Shown here one piece after another: positions 24,370 through 35,941 of a DNA stretch of 64,000 nt. A program made the position numbers and the translations under genes. Below the pieces are notes generated by a model. The model searched no databases and had not been told where the DNA came from. It worked only from the letters and a program-made list of their open reading frames with translations. This stretch comes from Nymphaea colorata (taxonomy: Eukaryota; Streptophyta; Magnoliopsida; Nymphaeales; Nymphaeaceae). Location of the stretch: contig NC_045151.1 in assembly GCF_008831285.2 (NCBI RefSeq), positions 9,284,071-9,348,070 of the forward strand, given 5' to 3'. The number at the start of each line of letters is the position of its first letter. The stretch's first letter is position 1.

Positions 24370-27108
24370 ATGGACCTACCTGTGTTGTTTGTTAAGAAGA
24401 AAGATAGAACCATGCATTTGTGTATAGATTATCGCATGTTGAATCAAGTGACCATCAATAATAAGTATCTGCTTCCTAGAATTGAAAACTTGTTTGATCA
24501 ACTCAAGAATACAAAGGTATTCTCTAAGATCGATCTGAGGACAATGTATCATCAACTCTTGCTACGGGAGGAAGATGTTGCTAAGACTGCTTTTCGAACT
24601 AGATATGGGCATTATGAATTCAGGGTCAGGCCTTTTGGGTTGACCAATGCTCCCGCAATGTTTATGGACCTCATGAATCGAGTTTTCCAAGACTACTTAG
24701 ATCGACTTGTTATTGTTTTTGTTGATGATATTTTGGTGTACTCAGATAGTGAGGCAGAGCATAGAGATCACTTAAGGAGTATGTTGGGTCTTTTGCGCAA
24801 GCATAAGTTATATGCCAAATACTCGAAGTGTGAATTTTGGCTAGAGAATGTAAACTTCCTTGGTCATGTGATCTCGAATGATGGAATTTTCGTTGATCCG
24901 GCTAAGGTGTTGGCAGTACAGGACTGAAGGATGTCAAGCAGCGTAACTGAGGTTAGAAGCTTTTTGGGATTGGTAGGATATTATCGCAGGTTTATACAAA
25001 GACTTTTCAAAAATAGCTATGCCTATGACTAAGCTATTGGGAAAAAGAGTGAAGTTTGTTTGGAATGAAGAGTGTGAAAAGAATTTCCAAGCTTTGAAGG
25101 ACAAGCTTACCACTGCCCCTATTTTGATACTTCCATCGGGTCATTCTGGGTTTGTGGTGTTCACTGATGCATCGTGAATTTGCTATGGTTGTGTATTGAT
25201 GCAACATGGTCGCGTAGTGGCTTATGCATCAAGACAGTTGAAGGCACATGAGCTATACTATCCCACTCATGACTTAGAGTTGGGTGCAGTTGTGTTCGCA
25301 TTGAAGATATGAAGACACTATCTCTATGGGGCAATATTTGAGGTGTTTACAGACCACAAGTCATTGAAGTACATATTCTTCCAAAAGAATCTCAATCTAA
25401 GACAAAGAAGATGAGATGAATACTTAAAAGATTATGAGTTTAAGATATCATATCATCCAGGAAAAACGAATGTGGTGGTTGATGCTTTGAGCAGACATGC
25501 TAAGGCAACAATGGGCCCGATCAAAGAGATCCTTCTCTCGTTCCCCCTAGTTGCACCAACGGAGTTGATTCTTCCACTTCCGAGGAAACCTCGCCCTCAG
25601 GCTCATCCTACAGTATGTTGACTCCTTCTTGGACATTGCTGCAAGATGTGATAGCTTGGCAGCCTCATCTTTGTGAAGAAAACAAAGAGTAATGACTGTC
25701 TTGATACGACATCCTTTGATGGAAGAACTTATATTGAAGCAAAAGGAAGATCGTAATTTTGCTAAAAATACAGAAGGAAGTAAAAAGACATATTCTTTTT
25801 GGTATCAAGATGGAGATGGTTCATTGTGGTTTCGACGAAGATTGTGGGTCCCTAGTGATGAAAGGGTGAAGCGTTAGTTGCTTGATGAAGCTCACAAATC
25901 TAAGTTTTCTATACACCTTGACAGTACAAAGATGTTTCAAGATATGAAACGAAACTTTTGGTGGCCTGGAATGAAGCGTGAAATTCCAAAATATGTAGCA
26001 AAGTGCTTAGTCTGTCAGCGGGTCAAGGCAGAACATCAACGATCAAGAGGCTTGTTACAGCGGATAGATATTCCAGTGTGGAAATGGAAGGACATTATGA
26101 TAGATTTTGTAGTTGGGTTGCCTCGTACCAGGAGACAACATGATGCTATGTAGGTGATTGTTGATCGACTTACGAAGTCTGCTCATTTTCTGCCAATCAG
26201 AATCAGTCAGTCTTTGGAAAGTCTCACAGAGTTGTACGTTGGCGAGATGGTGAGATTGTATGGAGTGTCAAAATCTATCATTGCAGATCAAGATCCACGT
26301 TTTACCTCTAGGTTTGGAGGGCAAGTGCAAAAGACATTGGGTACCAAGCTTAAGCTAAGCTAAGCGTTCCACCCCCAAACTGATGGGCAATTTGAGAGGA
26401 TCATTCAAACCTTAGAGGATAAGTTGCGTGCATATGTCTTACATTGGAAAGGAAAATGGGATAAACATGTCAAATTGACAGAATTTGCTTATAATAGCAG
26501 TTACCACTCCACTATCAAGATGGTACCTTTTGAGGCCTTGTATAGAAGGCCATGCAGATCGCCAGCTTATTGGACCGAATTGGGTGATGGCAACATCGAA
26601 AACCCTTTAATATTACAACAATACATCGACCAAGTACAATTGATAAGGAAAAAGTTGTTGACTGCACAAAGTAGATAGAAAAGTTATACCGACAATCGAC
26701 AAAGAGAGTTGGCTTTTGAGGTTGGTGATCATGTGTTCTTGAAGATTTCGCCTACTAAAAGTGTCTTTCAATTTGGTATTTGAGATATTAGAGAAGATCG
26801 AAGAGGTGACGTACAGATTGGCACTACCACCTAATTTGAGTCATGTTCATGACGTTTTTCATGTTTTCATGCTTCGAAAATATATACCAGATCCTGCACA
26901 TGTGATTGATTTTCAAGGTATTCAGATGCAAGATGATTTGACGATGAAAGAAAAACATATCAAAATTATGGATCAAAGAGAGCAAATGTTTCGCACGAAA
27001 AGGATTCCTTTAGTGAAAGTGGAATCACAACACCATGGGTTGAAGGAGAGCACATGGGAACTCGAGGAGGATATGAGAAAGAAGTACCCACATCTGTTCT
27101 TCCAATGA
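24370..27108 (+). pseudogene. Gypsy pol remnant: RT, RNase H, integrase, C-terminal chromodomain-like tail
   Basis: RT starts abruptly at [19 protein letters not shown] and keeps the FVDD catalytic site (24718-24729). It is open to a TGA at 24925. RNase H follows in pieces ([39 protein letters not shown]). Integrase has an intact HHCC finger (HKSKFSIH...CLVCQ) and the acidic triad (MIDF, ADQDPRF, FERI). Stops at 25157-25159, 26151-26153 and 26361-26363 and frame changes interrupt it. The end, VESQHHGLKESTWELEEDM, matches the chromodomain-like tail of Tekay/Del elements, which directs integration into heterochromatin in the family. The enzyme cannot be made intact. Confidence 0.9.
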
Positions 27109-27141
27109 GATATGATCTAAATTTCGAGGACGAAATTTTAT

Positions 27142-27156
27142 TTAAGGAGGGTAGGA
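27142..27156 (+). other. Polypurine tract of Gypsy element
   Basis: TAAGGAGGGTAGGA directly precedes the 3' LTR start TGTAACGC. It is the plus-strand priming site expected at this place. Confidence 0.8.
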
Positions 27157-30100
27157 TGTAACGCTCATTTTATTGCAGGTCGGGTTGGAGAGGGTCCAAA
27201 CCCGGACCCGCAACCTACCCGCGTGAGAGCCCGACACGAGAGCTCTTTACCCTCACTTTTCTTAGCGTCTCTCTCTTCTTCATCTTCGTCTCTTCCTCTA
27301 CTACGACCGCGACACAGACAAGAAGGAGTCGGAAGAGATAGCAGCAACGACAGAGGTGTAGGGCGACGGCAGCGGCAGCGCTTTGGGTGAGCCCTGTCGT
27401 TCCCCTGCTTCTTCCCTCTTCTCTCTTCTTTCTTCTTTCTTCTCCTCCTCCCTCTCACGCTGTTTCTGTCGTTGCCCTCTAACCTGAGTCTTCCCCCTCC
27501 CTCACCCATGCTCTCTCTGCTAGAGCTCTCTCTGTCTTTTCCTCTCTCTCCCATGTTGTCCCCCTTTTCTGCCAGCTCTCTCTCCCGCACTCTCTCTCTA
27601 TCCATGCTCTATGCTCTAGTCCTCTCCCTCGTCCGGACCCTCCATTTCACTCTTTTGGTAGTCCATCGTCGTTTTCCCCTTTCCGTGTGTTGTCTCTCTC
27701 ACTCCCATCCTCTCATGTACTCTCACAATGTCTCTCACCCTATTTATGGTTGTTGGGTGGGTTTGCAGCTTGGGGACGCATTTTCCTCTCATAACAGTGA
27801 CTAGATTGCATTGGGGGTGGTGGCATTGAATGATTTTAGCCACTTGAGGATCACTCGAACTCTTGAGGTGGCTGTCGGGAACACTATGACAGTTTGGACT
27901 CTAAGATTGGGGTGAGCAAGACCTAATCGAGCTTAAATTGTTGAATATTTGTTGTTGGAGCATGTATATTTAATTATTGAACATGCTAGTCTAAAGATTT
28001 GATGATTTAAAATGCATGCTAGAGACGTTGCTATTTTGGGGAAAGTTTATGCCCATTTTGAGAAGGACGAGTATCTACGTGTATAATGGTTCCTCTAACA
28101 TGTTGGGTTTATTTTCGAAGCAATAGGAAAGCATGGTAGGATTGTGGTGATGTGGAGAAGATTTAGAACCGTGTTATAGAACTCGTGAAGTATGTTTTTG
28201 TTAAGGCGTATGCATGTTGTTTGTTGGGGAATTGTGTGTATGTTGGGAAGACGGTTCAACTAAGGAATCAAAGGAGAAACAGATTAGTGATTAGTTCAAT
28301 CGAAAGTGCAAAGCTTAAACCTTTTGATGATAACTTCTAGGGCTGAGAAGAGGCCTATTAGAGGTCTTTGTGGGTCGACACTACCCGTCGACACCCTCTT
28401 GAGGCGATGGCATGTGCCTCAATGATGTTGTTTTATATTTATATGGATTGTGAAACTAAACAAGTATAGATTTTACCACTTGTGTATGTTTGCAGGTATA
28501 CCGGGCATGTCCAGTAGACCTTGAGCGATCAGATTCAAAGCTCGAAGCGTTTTGGGTGTTTTGTGGACGTGCGGCAGGTATGGCAACAATCCAGGCAAAT
28601 CCCTGCCTGGGTCCAACTTGTGAATGTGTGTTATTAGGATCATTGGATCCTAGAATTGTGATGTGATGGAATGAATGTATGCATGAGAGTTTGATGCTTA
28701 TATAATTAGTTTTGTTTAAAAATTTCTACGCAATTGCATGTGCATGCTAGATTGATAACTGCTTAGGACAGATGAGGTGAAGTATCGAGTCGAGTGTCTC
28801 CTCGACCTCAATTGTGCATTAGGAAGCATACTAAAATGATAACTGCCTAGGACTACTACGAGTCAATCATGGATCGAAACTACTCTCTGTGATTTGGATA
28901 GGTTTTGAAAGATGTGATTGATGTGTTTGATAAGATGTGAATTTTTATGAATGTGAATGTTGTGATTTGTTGCATATGTATTGCCGTGGGCAATGACGCA
29001 AATGAATGAGATTGGAGGGTAGATGTACTCATATTGTTATGACGGTTAGCTAAGACTGTTAATGTTATGTGTAGCCCTTACGTGGAGGCAAATGGAGGTG
29101 TGGGTGCACTCGTGAAGTGAACCAATGTCATGAGTTGGCCAATCATTTTGTGAATGTGCAATTAGAATGATAAAAATGAAAGCATAAGAGATGAGAGGCC
29201 AGTGGATTGTGGCGTTGTGTTTGGGAGTTGTCCTACCCTCACCACTGGTCTCGCCTGTTCGGAGTGCAAGCGGTGCAAGGCCCCAGGGTACTATTATGTG
29301 ATGTGCTTGGAGTGTTGGGCTCCCACCTTCCCAACCTGGGTGTTCTAGGGAAGGCTGAGTATCTCTCCTTGAAATTCACACATCCATGGATGAGTGCTCT
29401 ACCGCTGCAGTGGAAATAGATCCATACTGTTTTAGGCTACCACGAGGGTTGTCTCTCGACTGTAGGCTACCCGCGGTGTACACATGCCTGTGTTTGCACC
29501 CACAGGAACTCTCAATTCATTGAAGCTAATAAAAATGAAAAGAAAATGAATGAAAGGTATATGAATGATGTGCATGTGAATGAAATGAATGAGAATTATA
29601 TGTTTATGCATGTCTTGCATGTAAATTAGAATTGTGTTATCGTGGCCATTGAGTGGCCTTTACCTGTCGTGGTATTTGTTAGGGGTCTTCTTGTCAAGTC
29701 TTGTGATTATGCCCTGTCACGACATAATGATGATTTGCTTTTATCATTATGATTATCTCATATTTGATCCCATACCTAAAAGGTTTGGGGATTTACTGGC
29801 TTGTTGTCATACTGCGAAAGCTAAGCCTTCAGTTGTTTCTTTTTTCAGGTTTTGGCGGATCCAAGGCAACAGGTTGATTAGATAGCTTCACTCACATCCT
29901 ATTAGGGAGGTTTTGGGTCTTTTGTAGTGTCGGCGCGACTTATTTTGATTTTATTGATGTCTTGTTTTTGTTAGGCATCAGTTATATAGTTTGGAGTATT
30001 TTTGTCATACACAGATGTGATTTTGTATGAACTGAAATTGTTATATAAATGAAAGTTTGTCCCATTGTTTTGAATGGCATAGCTCCCTCATCTTTTTTGA

Positions 30101-30178
30101 ATTGTTGTGTCGTCGCACCTCAATGCTTTATGTTTAAGAAAAAAAAATATTTGAGGATCAAAATGTTGGGGTGTGGCA
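27157..30178 (+). repeat. Complete 3' LTR of Gypsy element (3022 bp)
   Basis: The first ~1.5 kb matches the partial 5' LTR. The second half (28693-30178) has no partner in the window, because the 5' copy lost it. It includes a GC-richer stretch around 29200-29420 and ends GGGGTGTGGCA. The ORFs inside are short and low complexity, so no gene is called. Confidence 0.88.
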
Positions 30179-30475
30179 GTCATAATCTTGAAATTGTTTA
30201 TCTTGCAACACATCATGTCTTCTACAAAACATGAAATCATGTTGAGATTTTATTTTACATTTTGTAAGAGAGAGGCTTGCTCTAGGAGACATGTTAGTCG
30301 AACATGTATTTACTGAAAACCAAGTTATATTTAGACATGACAGTCAAACATACATTTACTGAAAACCAAGTCATATTTACCAAGCTTTCACTTAAGCGAC
30401 CTCACGTTTCTATTCTTCCTATCTTAACTTGGTCAAGCCCACCTCTCTCTTTGATACGGTGAACTTGATAGGGAA
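30179..30475 (+). pseudogene. Copia RNase H tail (continuation of the split remnant)
   Basis: Directly after the Gypsy LTR the Copia RNase H reading resumes: HNLEIVYLATHHVFYKT corresponds to the usual CDN..VYLA.NPV.H.RTKH. It is followed by NHVEI, a VEHVFTENQV segment and 'TKLSLKRPHVSILPILTW' (family: TKPLS..RF..LRSKLGV). A 46-bp tandem duplication (30288-30333 and 30334-30379) repeats the EHV.TENQV part. It ends at a polypurine-like TTGATAGGGAA and a candidate LTR start, TGTTAGATAG, at 30476. Confidence 0.83.
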
Positions 30476-31132
30476 TGTTAGATAGTGGTGGAGCAAAAAG
30501 TTTCTGTAGGAAGGCGAAAGCCTTGGAAATTCTATAGTTGAGGGATAACAATATGCAAATTAGAGAATGAGAACTATGAAAGGTCTATATTAGCAATTAC
30601 ACACACAGGCCCACATGTAGAAAACGGGGCCTCTTCTATTACGGTCAATAAGAAAGACAACAATGTCAGCCAAATAAGGAAAGACCATCACGAAGGGCAA
30701 AAAACAAAATGGAAATAAAAGCTCCAATGTCTACGTCAACTTCAACCTGAGAAGGGAATGCTGGTCACAACCACGCTGTTAAGACTGGAATGAAATCTAA
30801 TGTAAGCAGGTAGAAAAAAGGACCCCTTCTTGTCTGTACTTTCGCACGTTTTTATTAAATAGGGCTTGATATGACACTTTTGACTTGTGTAGCAGACGCA
30901 TGAATTTTATTGAGAAAATATAAAGTATTATGCTGATTGATTCGAGGGAACACGTAACGTAACGGTCGATACAGGCCTATAGGCTGTGCTTAATTTCCAA
31001 GTCTCACTGCATTCTTTTTAGTCCTCTTGTATGTATATTTCCAAGTTTCACTAATTTATATTAGTCATCTTTTACATATATCGAGACATGTATACAGTGA
31101 AACTTTTGTCCGTTCTTTCACCGTTTCACGTG
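30476..31132. other. Non-coding, possible Copia 3' LTR start
   Basis: TGTTAGATAGTGGTGGAGC at 30476 follows the Copia tail and may be the 3' LTR. No partner LTR exists in the window, so its end cannot be placed. A small AAGGC-GAAA-GCCTT hairpin lies near 30512. The rest shows nothing recognisable. Confidence 0.4.
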
Positions 31133-32424
31133 GATGAGCTTGTGGGCTCACGGGTATTACTTCAACAAAAGAGGGCATTTTAGACCATGTAGTGAGAAAG
31201 AGGGAAAGGACAACCAAGGAAAATCATTCAAAATTCCCGGAGAAAAAAGAAATTGACAATCGAAGTAAGGCGGGTTGTTTTTGTAATGAGTGAGACCCGC
31301 CTTTTGCATTTTCTGATTTAAGTTTGATTCCGGTTCTTTGTTCTCCGGGATGAGCTTGTGGGCTCACGGGTATTACTTCAACAGAAGAGGGCATTTTAGA
31401 CCATGTGGTGAGAAAGAGGAAAAGGACAACCAAGGAAAATCATTCAAAATTCCCGGAGAAAAAAGAAATTGACAATCGAAGTAAGGCGGGTTGTTTTTGT
31501 AATGAGTGAGACCCGCCTTTTGCATTTTCTGATTTAAGTTTGATTCCGGTTCTTTGTTCTCCGGGATGAGCTTGTGGGCTCACGGGTATTACTTCAACAG
31601 AAGAGGGCATTTTAGACCATGTGGTGAGAAAGAGGAAAAGGACAACCAAGGAAAATCATTCAAAATTCCCGGAGAAAAAAGAAACTGACAATCGAAGTAA
31701 GGCGGGTTGTTTTTGTAATGAGTGAGACCCGCCTTTTGCATTTTCTGATTTAAGTTTGATTCCGGTTCTTTGTTCTCCGGGATGAGCTTGTGGGCTCACG
31801 GGTATTACTTCAACAGAAGAGGGCATTTTAGACCATGTGGTGAGAAAGAGGAAAAGGACAACCAAGGAAAATCATTCAAAATTCCCGGAGAAAAAAGAAA
31901 TTGACAATCGAAGTAAGGCGGGTTGTTTTTGTAATGAGTGAGACCCGCCTTTTGCATTTTCTGATTTAAGTTTGATTCCGGTTCTTTGTTCTCCGGGATG
32001 AGTTTGTGGGCTCACGGGTATTACTTCAACAGAAGAGGGCATTTTAGACCATGTGGTGAGAAAGAGGAAAAGGACAACCAAGGAAAATCATTCAAAATTC
32101 CCGGAGAAAAAAGAAATTGACAATCGAAGTAAGGCGGGTTGTTTTTGTAATGAGTGAGACCCGCCTTTTGCATTTTCTGATTTAAGTTTGATTCCGGTTC
32201 TTTGTTCTCCGGGATGAGCTTGTGGGCTCACGGGTATTACTTCAACAGAAGAGGGCATTTTAGACCATGTGGTGAGAAAGAGGAAAAGGACAACCAAGGA
32301 AAATCATTCAAAATTCCCGGAGAAAAAAGAAATTGACAATCGAAGTAAGGCGGGTTGTTTTTGTAATGAGTGAGACCCGCCTTTTGCATTTTCTGATTTA
32401 AGTTTGATTCCGGTTCTTTGTTCT
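31133..32424. repeat. Six-copy tandem array, 216-bp unit, with nested inverted repeats
   Basis: Units begin GATGAGCTTGTGGGCTCACG at 31133, 31349, 31565, 31781, 31997 and 32213. The sixth loses its last few bases. Units are almost identical. Unit 1 differs at three sites shared by none of the others (about 31176, 31197 and 31205). Unit 3 has AAACTGAC and unit 5 has GATGAGTTTG as private changes. Each unit holds an inner 9-bp perfect inverted repeat (AAGGCGGGT...ACCCGCCTT, 19-base loop). An outer 17-bp near-perfect inverted repeat (TCCCGGAGAAAAAAGAA and its complement) spans the unit junction. Near-identity suggests recent amplification by unequal exchange. Confidence 0.95.
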
Positions 32425-33346
32425 TGGGTTTGGGTTCGCGAATTTTGGAAAGCTCTCTATCTTTAACATTGTTATTTAACCTTGCTTGGGGACAACGCCC
32501 GAGGAATCAAGGCTTGTGTTCTTTCCTCTTAAAACAAGGTCTATGGTTGCGTTGGCTAGTGTGTGAAGACAATGCACCTTAAATTGGGTGCACGACGGGT
32601 CGAAGTACCGGGACAATGCACTTTAAATTAGATAGACGTTGCACCAAGTTTCAACCAAATTGATGACCTGCTGTCTACAAGTCTGTCGACCTAACCTATC
32701 AGTTATTTTTTAAATGAATATCCTCTATCCAATGTCCACATTTTGAAAGTCAATTCTTTAGAGTGGTCCGTATTTGGTTTAGAAATGTGATTTAGATTTG
32801 GATGTGAATCAAATGGGATTCAGACTGCCAACTCGGGTTGAGATTTGGATATGGTTTTAGACTTTTCTACATTCATATGTGAATTTGAAATGTCAAGTTG
32901 AATATGTAAACATTCGAAGAAAGTGGATATAATTAAAAGTACATCCAATTTGAATATGATCTTTTGACATCCCTACGTACTTGTAGTTTGATTACTAAAT
33001 TCTCTTTTGAATTGAAGAAGCTTTGCTCCAAAGTTTTATATGTACGGTTGGGAGGGGGACAATGAGTAATATAGTAAGTTAAGCCAACTTACGCAAGTCT
33101 CTTAGATTCCAGCAAAACAAATGGAGCCTAATTTTAAGCCATCAAGTTTGCAGGAACCTTGGGATAGTGGTCTGCCCGTGGCTGTGGAAGAAGCACTCAC
33201 CATTCAATCATAATCAAAGATAAACTATTGGTTAAAAGATTTTAAAGAATACTAGCTAGGTTGGATTGGTTTGCTTTTAGAAGTACGAAGGAAGTCAAAT
33301 TATTCAACCGGTTATAAAATAGGAAAGGAAATTTTCTGTTTTTAAT
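32425..33346. other. Non-coding stretch, unassigned
   Basis: A small tandem phrase GACAATGCACYTTAAATT occurs twice (32571 and 32613). 32770-32975 carries, in reverse complement, the repeat family seen at 14208, ending GACATCCCTA. No gene is recognised. Confidence 0.4.
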
Positions 33347-34570
33347 TGTCACGGGCCAAGTTTCTCCAGCCCGCGCGGCGCCGAAGGCGTTCCCCAAAGC
33401 CTTCGGCCAGCCGTCTCACTCTTTTAAGCTAGCGGAAGCATTCATCTTTTCTTCAGGACTGTAGACTAGACGATGAGTGCTAAGCACTCGGCACACCATC
33501 ACCCAGGTTTATCCCATTGTCGACCATCGGCAAGCCGTGGCCATGAGGCCCTGTCAGAACTTCGCCATTCTTCCAAGTGCCTATCTACATCCAAACGAAA
33601 TCTGGGTGGGGGTAGACTTCCCTTGGGAGGAAGTCCCCAGCCGAAGCCAGTTGACGACTATATGTCATTAAGTAAGGCGGTCGACCATCGCCCTACTCGA
33701 CGATGAGCATTCACTTGCTCACATTCGCGTGACTCTACGCGGTTGTGGAACGCAGCGTATGCGCCCACTGGGGGAATTGCCCCTAACCCACGCGCACCCC
33801 CTTGTGTATCTAAACACTACGCGTGGGGAACCCATTGGATTTCCCAACGACGGACTTGTACTTGCAAAGGGACTGCTAATCTTGATGCATTTAAACGCCT
33901 TGTCACTGCACCACCGCGCTGCACATTCCACGTGCATTGCTTTTTGCTTGACTCGGCGATCGATTTATCCCACATGCCTTCCAACTATGCTTAAGCTGGC
34001 CAAGCAGCATTACCTTTTACTGGCTTGGCCGGGCCAAACACAGTCGACCGGCAAGACTCTTCAACCGCCAAAATCGTCACTGACCTCAGTGACTTTGCCC
34101 CAAGCGATAGAAGTTCAGCTACCGTTCCCTTGATTTCTTTTGAACTGAGCCTTCATCCGTTCGTCTGGTTGACGCACCCGTCACGTCGTGGCTAGCTGTC
34201 TTATCGGGTGTTTTGCCTCTAGTCCATTCTTTAGCATCATCCAACTTTTCTATCACTATATGCACTTTTCCTTAGTAAAGTCCGGAACATATCCGACAAC
34301 CACTAAGTTTCAAACTTCCAAGCTGTGTTGCCAACCCGTGCACATGCTCCTTCCTCGAGACATGTCAACACTAAGAGCACTTGCCCTTCTGGACAATCAT
34401 TTTCCACGTCGGGTCTCACCTTATCTGTCTCAGCGAGCGGCTCTCTTGGCCCTTTTGCTCCTGATGCCCAGACACCATCTTCGGAACGTGTGATCTCCAT
34501 CTGGCCAACACCAACGCGGTCACCTGAACCAGTGTCCGACGAACATGCCTGAACCCTTAGGGCACCAAAC
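33347..34570 (-). mobile_element. GC-richer block, possible minus-strand LTR or retroelement fragment
   Basis: The left edge, read on the minus strand, ends CCGCGCGGGCTGGAGAAAC followed by TTGGCCCGTGACA. This resembles the end of the chromovirus LTR at 44523-44931 (CCGCACGGGCTGAAGGAGTC followed by AGCCCGTGACA). A 9-bp hairpin GCCGAAGGC/GCCTTCGGC lies at about 33382-33409. Base composition changes sharply relative to the flanks. ORFs on both strands show no recognisable domain, and no second terminus or TSD was found. It could be a solo LTR of a related family, or unrelated. Confidence 0.35.
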
Positions 34571-35891
34571 AAGCCAACGTTTTTCTTTGAACCACTTGTT
34601 TGTTATCGTCGCAGCTTTCTTATCTTTCAAGTTCCCTTCTAGTGTACGTATACATTCAAAAAAAGAAATTTTTGTCTGGTTTCTTAATAAGCACCCCACC
34701 TTTCCATACAAATTATCAAATAAGAGTTTGATGTGCATTTCTATAACTTAATGAACAAAAACTGCTATAGGTAAAATTGGAAATATGTAATGCAAAATTA
34801 AAAGGTAATTAATCGCAGTTAACGTTCTCAATTTTCAGGCATGCGATAATTCAATTCAGGCAATTATTTGTGGGCTTTCATGACAAGGGTAAAGGTTATA
34901 TGTTATGGTCCTTGACAATGTGAAAAGCACCAATTAACACTGCCAAATGGATCTCTTTATGTGTGTGGATCTGCCAACTAGATCCATGTAAGAACTTGCA
35001 CCGCAATTACACACCCATATATGCGGATAAATCCTTTTTTGATGTTAAATTACATGCACCAAAAAAAAGTAGAATGGGGCATCGCGGTCGGCCAGGCCAA
35101 GGCTCGATGAAACTGAGCTCAGACAGATTTTCTAATCGCAATCCAAATTCAGCTGGGTTGGTTATCAGGTTCGACCCGCCTGTCAACTTCATGTCGGTTG
35201 TGTACGCAACCCGATGCACACCATTATTTAAAAGCTATATTCCTTCTCTAATTTCTAATAAACCCTCAGCCACGCACCGTGAGTTCTTGTGTTGAAAGAA
35301 AGAGTGTATTTTCCGGTGATGGACGAAAGTTGAGAAAAGGGGCTGGGAGTCGACGTCTGGTCGAGGAAGAAGTATAGAGGGAGAGAACAAAACAAAAAAT
35401 GCATAGCTGAAAGGTGCACGCCGGTCGAGTGGAGCCTCTGGCGCCAGCATCATGCAGAACCAATTTTTTTTTAATTGCCTGGCTCGTGGGTTCAATGGGT
35501 GGCCTAGGCCTGCCCATATCGGGCCAGATGAGATACCCATTTCCTTATGAAAAGTCACAGGTGAGATTCAATTTCTTCTGCACCGTAAACTTAGCCGACC
35601 CTGTAACGGCTGATACAAGAGTGACACCCCTCTTTTGGTTCACAATAACAAATAATGGCTATGGCCTGCATTTGGCAATGGAAATAATGTCCTCAAATAC
35701 CCAAAGACCTATTTCTGTTAACAGCAAAAGACGAAAACTTTAGTCAATTTCTGGGCAAGAAAAAAGAAATTCATGTAAGGGCGGGTAATAGGTTGGACTT
35801 AGGCTGGTTATTTGACACTTGAGCCACCTGATTAGAAAAAAAATAAAATAATTCACAGTGTTGAGCTGGCTCAATTGGGGGTTTGTCTAGT

Positions 35892-35941
<50 letters not shown>

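Larger units (their letters stand above)
22817..30178 (+). mobile_element. Ty3/Gypsy chromovirus with ~3-kb LTRs (Tekay/Del-like), internally deleted
   Basis: The element starts TGTAACACTCG and ends GTTGGGGTGTGGCA, the common ends of plant long-LTR chromoviruses. The flanking 5-mers are GTGAT (22812-22816) and GTCAT (30179-30183), a TSD with one mismatch. The 3' LTR is complete (27157-30178). The 5' LTR stops at 24369 and passes directly into RT. Thus the distal half of the LTR, primer-binding site, gag and protease were lost in one deletion. Pol then runs RT-RNase H-integrase-chromodomain-like tail, which is the Gypsy order. Lineage is inferred from the very long LTR and the C-terminal 'IPLVKV..HHG..ESTWE' block. 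Confidence 0.92.

Noticed and set aside
31224-32297. Five repeated 69-residue minus-strand ORFs, one per 216-bp unit
   Set aside because: They recur only because the DNA unit is tandemly repeated. Each unit has a stop, no domain is visible, and composition is unremarkable.
33382-33409. Hairpin GCCGAAGGC/GCCTTCGGC considered as a terminator or small-RNA precursor
   Set aside because: The stem is too short for a plant microRNA precursor and no terminator context applies. It may simply be part of a repeat.
33473-34572. Several ORFs of 64-134 residues in the GC-rich block
   Set aside because: GC-rich DNA has few stops, so overlapping ORFs in several frames are expected. None shows a recognisable motif.
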